Part shown: piece by piece, positions 1 through 4,620 of the stretch
Layout: every line of letters begins with the position of its first letter
Numbering within the stretch: the first letter of the stretch is position 1
Source of the DNA: Fulvivirga aurantia
Lineage (GTDB): Bacteria; Bacteroidota; Bacteroidia; Cytophagales; Cyclobacteriaceae
Reading direction: 5' to 3'
Assembly (NCBI RefSeq): GCF_009711475.1
Contig: NZ_SMMD01000674.1
Span: 1 to 5,493, forward strand
Length of the DNA: 5,493 bases
The notes under the pieces: generated by a model
Databases searched by the model: none
Seen by the model: the letters and a program-made list of their open reading frames with translations, nothing else
Told to the model about the DNA's origin: nothing
Program-made: the position numbers and the translations under genes

Positions 1-33
1 GCACGCCATATTATTTACAAGTCGAAATTATGA
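1..33 (+). CDS. possible C-terminal tail of an upstream gene, overlapping the next start by ATGA
   Basis: The frame beginning at base 1 reads ARHIIYKSKL and stops at TGA 31-33. That stop shares the ATGA at 30-33 with the start of the arginine decarboxylase gene, the classic layout of two translationally coupled genes. In Bacteroidota I recall arginine decarboxylase next to agmatinase or a deoxyhypusine-synthase-like gene, so the tail of such a gene would fit. Ten residues cannot identify a protein, and the other two forward frames are also open across these bases, so the reading frame is a guess based only on the ATGA arrangement. Confidence 0.35.
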   Translation, partial: ARHIIYKSKL

Positions 34-1424
34 AGAAATACATAGACCTTATCGAGCAAACTTTTTACTTCCCTCAACCGGAATTTAAAGTACAGGATAA
101 CGAACTGCATTTCCATGATGTACCTTTAATGGATATTATTGAGCAGTATGGAACACCTCTTAAACTTAGCTACCTGCCAAAGATTGGTCAGAATATAAAT
201 TATGCCAAGCAGCTGTTTGCTGACGCCATGAAGAAGCATAATTATGATGGTTCTTACACCTATTGCTATTGCACAAAATCTTCTCATTTCTCATTTGTAT
301 TGGAAGAGGCGCTTAAACATGATATCCATATTGAAACCTCATCTTCATATGATATTCCGATTGCGAGAAAGCTTTATGATAAAGGGCTAATTTCGAAAAA
401 CACAAACATCGTTTGTAATGGTTTTAAAAGGCCACTATACAGACAATATATAACTGAGCTTCTTAATGATGGCTTCAAAAATTGTATGCCTGTGCTTGAT
501 AACCTGCACGAGCTTAAGCATTATGAAGATAATGTAAAAGGTAGCTACAATGTGGGTATCAGAATTGCTGCGGACGAAGAGCCTAATTTTGAATTTTATA
601 CATCACGTCTGGGTATTCGTTATAGCGATATCAACACCTTATATAGAGATCAGATAAAGCCGAGTAAGAAAGCTAAACTCAAACTTCTTCACTTCTTTAT
701 TAATACAGGGATAAGAGACACTGCCTATTATTGGAGTGAGTTGAGCCGATTTATATTTAAGTATTGTGAGTTGAAGAAAGAATGCCCTGAGTTAGATACG
801 ATCGATATCGGGGGTGGCTTTCCGATAAAAACCTCATTGCATTTCGAGTTTGACTATAAATATATCATCGAGCAGATTATAGAAAACATCAAATGGATTT
901 GTGGTAAAAATAATGTACCGGTACCGAATATCTTTACTGAGTTTGGGAGCTTTACGGTAGGAGAGAGCGGTGCTGTGCTTTACTCTATCATGGATCAAAA
1001 ACTACAAAACGACAAAGAGCTGTGGTACATGATTGATGGCTCGTTTATCACACACTTACCAGATGCATGGGGCCTTAATCAAAAATACATCATGCTGCCA
1101 ATCAATAAGTGGGATGATATGTACCACAAAGTAAACCTTGGTGGACTTACCTGCGACAGTATGGATTACTATAACAGTGAGTCTCACAGTAGTGAGGTAT
1201 TCTTACCTACTATAGAAGAGCAGGATAAAGAGAATTTATACATAGGCTTTTTCCATACAGGAGCCTACCAGGAGTCGTTGGGTGGCTATGGTGGTATACA
1301 GCATTGCCTCATACCAGCGCCTAAGCACGTGCTAATCGATAAAGATGAAAACGGAAATGTATCGACCAAGCTTTTTGCTACAGAGCAAGAAAGTGAGTCG
1401 ATGTTGAAACTATTGGGGTATTAA
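30..1424 (+). CDS. speA: arginine decarboxylase, short PLP-dependent fold-type III form
   Basis: Predicted to decarboxylate L-arginine to agmatine in the cytoplasm, the first step of the agmatine route to putrescine and other polyamines. The 464-residue protein has the layout of alanine-racemase-fold (type III) PLP decarboxylases: an N-terminal barrel with the likely PLP lysine K83 in CTKSS, the glycine-rich phosphate-binding loop DIGGGFP (259-265), an EFG element at 304-306, and a C-terminal domain with the CDS motif (C375-D376-S377), whose cysteine completes the active site across the dimer. GAY at 411-413 fits the substrate/PLP tyrosine. It is much shorter than E. coli SpeA (about 658 residues) and appears to lack that enzyme's extra helical insert and tail. 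ATG at 30 is chosen because the protein begins there with a natural N-terminus and the ATGA overlap suggests coupling; no clear Shine-Dalgarno is present. Another basic amino acid or carboxynorspermidine-type substrate cannot be excluded from sequence alone. A strong terminator follows 16 bp after the stop. Confidence 0.82.
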   Translation: MKKYIDLIEQTFYFPQPEFKVQDNELHFHDVPLMDIIEQYGTPLKLSYLPKIGQNINYAKQLFADAMKKHNYDGSYTYCYCTKSSHFSFVLEEALKHDIHIETSSSYDIPIARKLYDKGLISKNTNIVCNGFKRPLYRQYITELLNDGFKNCMPVLDNLHELKHYEDNVKGSYNVGIRIAADEEPNFEFYTSRLGIRYSDINTLYRDQIKPSKKAKLKLLHFFINTGIRDTAYYWSELSRFIFKYCELKKECPELDTIDIGGGFPIKTSLHFEFDYKYIIEQIIENIKWICGKNNVPVPNIFTEFGSFTVGESGAVLYSIMDQKLQNDKELWYMIDGSFITHLPDAWGLNQKYIMLPINKWDDMYHKVNLGGLTCDSMDYYNSESHSSEVFLPTIEEQDKENLYIGFFHTGAYQESLGGYGGIQHCLIPAPKHVLIDKDENGNVSTKLFATEQESESMLKLLGY

Positions 1425-1440
1425 CTTGAAGAGTGTGTTA

Positions 1441-1464
1441 AAAAGACGACAAATGTTGTCTTTT
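1441..1464. terminator. bidirectional intrinsic terminator between convergent genes
   Basis: AAAAGACGAC (1441-1450) pairs with GTTGTCTTTT (1455-1464) around a 4-base loop, giving a 10-bp stem with one G-U pair. On the plus strand the stem ends in TTTT, 16 bp beyond the arginine decarboxylase stop. On the minus strand the same hairpin ends in five T (complement of A1440-1444), so it can also stop transcripts from the phosphatase gene that converges from the right. The position between two convergent genes supports a two-way role. Confidence 0.75.
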
Positions 1465-1536
1465 GTCATTCTGACGTAGGAAGAATCTTACTCAGTTAAA
1501 AGTGAATTCGTTTTTTCTAGTGAGATTCTTCTAATA
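1462..1536. repeat. imperfect inverted repeat, possibly a decayed dispersed intergenic repeat
   Basis: GAAGAATCTTACT (1480-1492) and AGTGAGATTCTTC (1519-1531) are inverted copies matching at 12 of 13 positions; the single difference would be a G-U pair in plus-strand RNA. The loop is 26 bases. The left arm is preceded by TTGTCATTCTGACGTAG, a string I recall as part of short dispersed intergenic repeats in Bacteroidota genomes; the matching right extension is degraded here. It lies wholly between two convergent genes and overlaps no coding sequence. Repeat family membership is from memory and is not shown by this window, which contains one copy. Confidence 0.5.
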
Positions 1537-1568
1537 ATCGGAGTTATTCACCCTTAAGGCACTTAAAC

Positions 1569-2069
1569 TTATCCAAAAATAACTTCCATAGCGTCCGGTA
1601 AAGATTGCACTCTATAGTCGGCCATACGGCTATCGTCATTATCTACCTGAATCGTTTTTATACCTAGTTTTTTAGCTGGTATAAGATCCCTTTCTTTATC
1701 ACCAATCATCCATGAAAGAGCAGGGTCAATGTTAAACTTTGCAATTGCTTTTTCGAACATCAGCGAGTCGGGTTTTCTGGTGAGACTCTCACTTACTGTT
1801 GGGTGCCAGGGGGCATAGTAAAAGTGATCAATTTGGTTTTTATAGACCCTCTGCATCTCATCGTGCACCTTTTGCATATCTTCTCTGGTGTAGATGCCTT
1901 TTGCAATACCGCTTTGATTAGTAATCACAATCACTAAATAGCCAGCGCGCTTAAGCGCAGAAATAGCTTCAGCCGTGCCGGGTAATATTTCTAACTTTTC
2001 TAAAGAATAGACATAATCTACATAATCTCTATTGAGCACGCCATCGCGGTCCAGGAAAACACATTTCAT
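1569..2069 (-). CDS. gmhB: HAD-family phosphatase, GmhB-like (D-glycero-manno-heptose 1,7-bisphosphate 7-phosphatase family)
   Basis: A 166-residue HAD-IIIA phosphatase. Motif I is DRDG with nucleophile D7 and acid/base D9, motif II is TNQS (50-53), the RKP element (98-100) carries the phosphate-contacting R98 and K99, and motif IV is GDKERD (123-128) with D124 for magnesium. GmhB removes the 7-phosphate of heptose bisphosphate during ADP- or GDP-heptose synthesis for lipopolysaccharide or S-layer glycans. The protein is shorter than E. coli GmhB (about 190 residues). It lacks the family's zinc-loop cysteines: where E. coli has CPHHP and CDC it reads APWHP and no cysteine, and the only cysteine in the protein is C3. 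The heptose assignment is therefore probable rather than sure; a histidinol-phosphatase-like or other small sugar-phosphate substrate is possible. ATG at 2069 directly begins the conserved first beta strand. It is divergent from a lipid-linked sugar glycosyltransferase, in keeping with an envelope role. Confidence 0.75.
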   Translation of the reverse strand: MKCVFLDRDGVLNRDYVDYVYSLEKLEILPGTAEAISALKRAGYLVIVITNQSGIAKGIYTREDMQKVHDEMQRVYKNQIDHFYYAPWHPTVSESLTRKPDSLMFEKAIAKFNIDPALSWMIGDKERDLIPAKKLGIKTIQVDNDDSRMADYRVQSLPDAMEVIFG

Positions 2070-2105
2070 TCTAAATCCGTATTTAGGTTACGAGTAAAAA
2101 GTTTT

Positions 2106-2135
2106 CAAAATTAATAGATCATTGCCAAAAACAAA
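2106..2135 (-). promoter_or_regulatory. Bacteroidota-type promoter for the GmhB-like gene
   Basis: On the minus strand, TAATTTTG (plus 2106-2113) matches the Bacteroidota -7 consensus TAnnTTTG exactly. A TTTG (plus 2132-2135) lies 18 bases upstream, within the usual spacing for the -33 element. The box ends 36 bases before the ATG at 2069, leaving a short leader. This is pattern matching to the published consensus; the transcription start is not demonstrated. Confidence 0.55.
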
Positions 2136-2153
2136 TTTTGAGCAGGGTGCTTT

Positions 2154-2249
2154 TTGAAACTATTTATTATTTTAGGGGTTCTCTTTTTTTTGACAAAACC
2201 AACAGGACAAACGAGTGAACGACAGTTTAGTAATTATACCTACGTATAA
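2154..2249 (+). other. small TTG-initiated frame with a signal-peptide-like start (uncertain)
   Basis: A 31-codon frame reads (L/M)KLFIILGVLFFLTKPTGQT and then a short tail, stopping at TAA 2247-2249. The opening lysine, the hydrophobic run and the polar stretch after it resemble a Bacteroidota secretion signal, and AGGG at 2144-2147 sits 6 bases before the TTG. It overlaps the first 35 bases of the glycosyltransferase gene in another frame. It could be a leader peptide, the stump of a lost exported protein, or simply an effect of the T-rich spacer, which reads as Phe/Leu/Ile codons. The last is most likely. Confidence 0.15.
2204..2217 (+). promoter_or_regulatory. ribosome binding site and GTG start of the glycosyltransferase
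   Basis: AGGA at 2204-2207 lies 7 bases before GTG 2215-2217. An in-frame stop (TGA 2191-2193) upstream and the lack of any ATG or TTG between it and the GTG make this the only reasonable start. It is the one clear Shine-Dalgarno in the window; the other starts lack one. Confidence 0.65.
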
Positions 2250-2955
2250 TGAAAAGGAAAATATCCGATTGATTATCGATGCTGTTTTTAGTTTGCCTAA
2301 AAAGTTTGACATACTCGTGATTGATGATGGTTCCCCTGATGGCACGGGAGCGATCGTAAAGGAAATTCAAGCTAATTCTTCAGAAGATAACACACTGCAC
2401 CTAATTGAGAGAGAAGGAAAACTGGGCCTTGGTACGGCATATATCAGGGGATTTAAATTTGCGCTTGATCAGGGATATGAATTTATCTTTGAGATGGACG
2501 CAGACTTTTCTCACAACCCAAAAGATCTCATTAGGCTATATGAAGCTTGCGCAAAAGAGGGCAATGACCTGGCCATTGGTTCACGTTATGTATCGGGAGT
2601 AAACGTGGTAAACTGGCCGATGGGACGTGTGATCATGTCTTACTTTGCCAGTATATATGTGCGATTTATCACCGGTATGCCCATAAATGACACCACAGCA
2701 GGTTTTGTTTGTTTTAGAAGAAACATTTTGCAAACTATCCCATTAGATCAGATTAGATTTATTGGTTACGCCTTCCAGATTGAGATGAAGTTTACAGCTA
2801 TGAAATATGGTTTTAAGCTTAAAGAAGTGCCCATAGTGTTTACCGATCGCACCAGAGGTAAATCAAAAATGTCCGGATCTATTTTTAAGGAGGCATTTTT
2901 TGGTGTTATCCAGCTCAAAATTGGCAGCTGGTTCAAAAAATATATACCCGCCTAA
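2215..2955 (+). CDS. polyprenol monophosphomannose synthase-like family 2 glycosyltransferase
   Basis: A 246-residue GT2 enzyme of the DPM1-like group, predicted to transfer a sugar (mannose in characterised relatives) from its GDP form to polyprenyl phosphate at the cytoplasmic face of the inner membrane. Visible motifs are IPTYNEKEN near the N-terminus (8-16), the nucleotide-binding DDGSPDG (37-43), GLGTAY (71-76), the metal-binding MDADFSHNP (94-102), GSRY (122-125) and the acceptor-site signature RTRGKSKMS (212-220). The protein ends soon after this signature, so it is the soluble or peripheral form without the C-terminal membrane helices of larger dolichol-phosphate mannose synthases. 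The donor sugar cannot be decided from sequence; glucose or another hexose is possible. The lipid-linked product would feed extracytoplasmic protein or lipid glycosylation. It is divergent from the GmhB-like gene, and its stop lies 1 bp from the stop of the convergent Fe-S gene. I saw no convincing promoter in its own direction in the 145-bp spacer. Confidence 0.85.
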   Translation: MNDSLVIIPTYNEKENIRLIIDAVFSLPKKFDILVIDDGSPDGTGAIVKEIQANSSEDNTLHLIEREGKLGLGTAYIRGFKFALDQGYEFIFEMDADFSHNPKDLIRLYEACAKEGNDLAIGSRYVSGVNVVNWPMGRVIMSYFASIYVRFITGMPINDTTAGFVCFRRNILQTIPLDQIRFIGYAFQIEMKFTAMKYGFKLKEVPIVFTDRTRGKSKMSGSIFKEAFFGVIQLKIGSWFKKYIPA

Positions 2956-2956
2956 T

Positions 2957-3376
2957 CTATCCTTTAAATCCTTGCTTAGTGTGAGAACCATCGCAGTAAG
3001 GTTTATTGCCTGAGTAACCACACCTGCAAAACGCAACAGATTTTTTCGTCTCGGTTTTGCCATCTGCATGCTCAACCGTTATGCCACCACTCACCATAAG
3101 CGGCCCGTTTTCTATTACTTGTGCTTTGGCATTTTCCATTTTAATATCTGTTTTAGGTTCTTCATGACCTTCGTTCATATAATAAGACAGTGCCCCTGAC
3201 GGACATTTTTTTATCTGTTTTGTGAGCTCTTCAGTAGAGGCAGCTTCAGGATTTATCCAGGGTTTTTCTTTGGGTTTAAAAACCTTAGGTAGACCTTTTA
3301 CACAAAGGCCAGAATGGACGCATTTATCAGGTTTCCAAACTACGGTAACTTCACCGTTTGAGTATTCTTTAGACAT
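2957..3376 (-). CDS. two-domain iron-sulfur protein: YjdI-like ferredoxin domain plus CDGSH domain
   Basis: A 139-residue soluble protein with two cluster-binding modules. Residues about 8-66 match the divergent mono-cluster ferredoxin domain of the YjdI type (Fer4_19): KCVHSGLC gives C19 and C25, and KKCPSGAL gives C58. Only three cysteines are present in this part; H21, conserved in relatives as I recall them, could be a further ligand, or the cluster could be of 3Fe type. Residues about 114-139 form a CDGSH zinc-finger-like domain matching C-x-C-x2-S-x3-P-x-CDGSH: C117, C119, C128 and H132 are the expected 3Cys-1His ligands of a labile 2Fe-2S cluster. The linker 67-113 includes a conserved-looking GPLMVSGG segment. 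Such proteins are thought to act in electron transfer or Fe-S/redox sensing, but the process is unknown. ATG at 3376 gives the expected N-terminus; no Shine-Dalgarno is evident. The DUF4407 gene lies 51 bp upstream on the same strand, so read-through between the two is possible. Confidence 0.85.
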   Translation of the reverse strand: MSKEYSNGEVTVVWKPDKCVHSGLCVKGLPKVFKPKEKPWINPEAASTEELTKQIKKCPSGALSYYMNEGHEEPKTDIKMENAKAQVIENGPLMVSGGITVEHADGKTETKKSVAFCRCGYSGNKPYCDGSHTKQGFKG

Positions 3377-3381
3377 AAGCT

Positions 3382-3425
3382 ATTGATTTATAATGAATAT
3401 AATCATTTAGCAGATGTAAATCAAT
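3382..3425. repeat. perfect 9-bp dyad between the DUF4407 and Fe-S genes
   Basis: ATTGATTTA (3382-3390) and TAAATCAAT (3417-3425) are exact inverted copies with a 26-base AT-rich spacer. The dyad fills almost the whole gap between the DUF4407 stop and the Fe-S start. As RNA it would be a weak, A-U-rich hairpin with no following T tract, so it is not a typical terminator; a protein-binding operator upstream of the Fe-S gene is an alternative. In such AT-rich DNA chance is a real possibility. Confidence 0.35.
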
Positions 3426-3427
3426 GT

Positions 3428-4483
3428 CTAGGTTTTGTTAAGCTCCAGGTTGAGTTTATCTTCCACATACTCTTGTTCCTCTTTGGTAAGTTTACTTTTT
3501 CGCTTTTTTATTAGTGTGTTTACTTTAGCCATTTTCTCATGGTGAGCCGCTTTATAGTCGTAGTGTTCTGCGCGTATCAGTTGATCGTAAGGTCCTTCTG
3601 GAGACATTAGCTTCACCAAGACCGGGGCACATTCTACAGCAATAAACAAAATCATGATAAACAAACTTGCCCAGCAGATGGCATCGCTCGATTTTTCGAG
3701 ACGAGAAAGGGCCTCTAGTCGTGAGGCCATCCCTCCAAGTTTTATTTGCTCGATCTCTAATAGGGCTGATGCCATCACAGCATTTAGACTATCCTGTTGC
3801 TTTAATTTTTGATCAATTAAACGCTGGTTTTCAGTTTTTAGGGCTGTCAATTCTTCGTTGGCTCTTTCTGCATCAGCTTTCTTAATCCTATAAATCGGTC
3901 CGGCATTTCTCTGTCCTGTGCCTCCGGTGCCATCAGCCTCTTCTCTGGCTAGTTGTTGAAGGCTATTTCTTTCTTCTTCCTTGGTTAGAATTTCTGATTT
4001 TAGCCGTTCTACCTCCAGATCAAGTTGAGTTATGTCGTTGGTGTAGAATCCTTTTACTTCTTGAGACTTTCTGTTGAGGTCTTCTTGTTGCATGAGCGAT
4101 AGCTCACCATTTATTTCTTTTTCAAAGATTTTGAGCTCCAGGGGTTTTGCAATCACAATTGAAATAATGATAGCAAGAAGAAGACGTGGTGTAGCCATCA
4201 ATAATTCCTTCTTAAAATCACCCCGTTTTCTCATACTGGAAACAATATAGCGATCGAGGTTGAAAATCATGAGCCCCCACAGCAAACCAAAGACAGAGGC
4301 TGCATAGATATTGTCAAACACGGTAAATAGGGCATAGGCTGCGGCTAGAGCTGCAAAAAGTCCTGTAAAGAATATCGTAGCACCTATGCCTGCATATTTG
4401 GTAGACTCTGAAGGACATTGCTTTAACGTTGCGATATCTGCTCCAGAGCAGATCCAGAAAAATTGCTTGAGTTTTGAAACCAT
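3428..4483 (-). CDS. DUF4407 family membrane protein with long coiled-coil hairpin
   Basis: A 351-residue protein of the uncharacterised DUF4407 family. The N-terminal FFWICSGAD segment and the LMSPEGPYD segment (292-300) near the C-terminus are what I recognise as typical of this family. Membrane segments are visible at about 31-54, 60-77, 98-113 and 268-290. Between the third and fourth lie two long charged, Glu/Lys/Gln-rich helices (about 121-184 and 199-262) joined by a glycine-rich turn, G185-Y198, ending in GPIY; this reads as an antiparallel coiled-coil hairpin. The basic loop after the second segment (R78, R85, K86, R87) and the basic C-tail (KKRKSK, 326-331) should be cytoplasmic, which places the coiled coil in the periplasm. 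ATG at 4483 starts at the family N-terminus. Function is unknown, and the neighbouring Fe-S and permease genes give no firm clue. Confidence 0.85.
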   Translation of the reverse strand: MVSKLKQFFWICSGADIATLKQCPSESTKYAGIGATIFFTGLFAALAAAYALFTVFDNIYAASVFGLLWGLMIFNLDRYIVSSMRKRGDFKKELLMATPRLLLAIIISIVIAKPLELKIFEKEINGELSLMQQEDLNRKSQEVKGFYTNDITQLDLEVERLKSEILTKEEERNSLQQLAREEADGTGGTGQRNAGPIYRIKKADAERANEELTALKTENQRLIDQKLKQQDSLNAVMASALLEIEQIKLGGMASRLEALSRLEKSSDAICWASLFIMILFIAVECAPVLVKLMSPEGPYDQLIRAEHYDYKAAHHEKMAKVNTLIKKRKSKLTKEEQEYVEDKLNLELNKT

Positions 4484-4499
4484 GGTACCGTGTAAATTG

Positions 4500-4528
4500 G
4501 AAATCTACAATTCAATATATGTACCAAA
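4500..4528 (-). promoter_or_regulatory. possible Bacteroidota-type promoter for the DUF4407 gene
   Basis: On the minus strand TTTG (plus 4525-4528) is followed after 17 bases by TAGATTTC (plus 4500-4507), which fits TAnnTTTG except for the last base. The box ends 16 bases before the ATG at 4483, giving a very short leader, which is compatible with the absence of a Shine-Dalgarno. Confidence 0.35.
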
Positions 4529-4577
4529 CGACATACCGAGCCTTATCAGTATAAATTAAGGTTTTGAAGAGAATTTT

Positions 4578-4604
4578 TGTTCAATAACGAACAGGCAAAT
4601 GTTC
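4578..4604. repeat. three alternating TGTTC/GAACA half-sites at 11-bp spacing
   Basis: TGTTC (4578-4582), GAACA (4589-4593) and TGTTC (4600-4604) alternate with two 6-base gaps, so the half-sites begin exactly 11 bp apart. As DNA this is a phased set of inverted half-sites on one helix face, about 95-125 bp upstream of the DUF4407 start. As RNA the middle element can pair with either neighbour, giving two mutually exclusive 5-bp hairpins just after the permease stop. Each element is only 5 bp, so chance is possible. Confidence 0.35.
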
Positions 4605-4620
4605 AGCTTTGCGCGCTGAT

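Noticed and set aside
2405..2602. 65-codon plus-strand frame inside the glycosyltransferase gene
   Set aside because: It lies wholly within a well-supported GT2 gene in another frame and its product resembles nothing recognisable.
2863..3075. 70-codon minus-strand frame across the convergent stops
   Set aside because: It overlaps the ends of two well-supported genes, and the real minus-strand Fe-S gene uses a different frame.
3382..3425. FNR/CRP-type box suggested by TTGAT and ATCAA
   Set aside because: The half-sites are tens of bases apart instead of the 4-base gap of an FNR box, so the match is only superficial.
3667..3885. 72-codon plus-strand frame opposite the DUF4407 gene
   Set aside because: It is antisense to a family-typical coding region, with no start signal or recognisable domain.
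4482..4559. 25-codon plus-strand frame in the gap before the DUF4407 gene
   Set aside because: It is very short, lacks a ribosome binding site, and overlaps the start codon and putative promoter of the DUF4407 gene.
4603..4619. Hairpin TCAGC/GCTGA as an intrinsic terminator for the permease gene
   Set aside because: The stem is only 5 bp and no T tract follows on the minus strand, so it does not meet the form of an intrinsic terminator.
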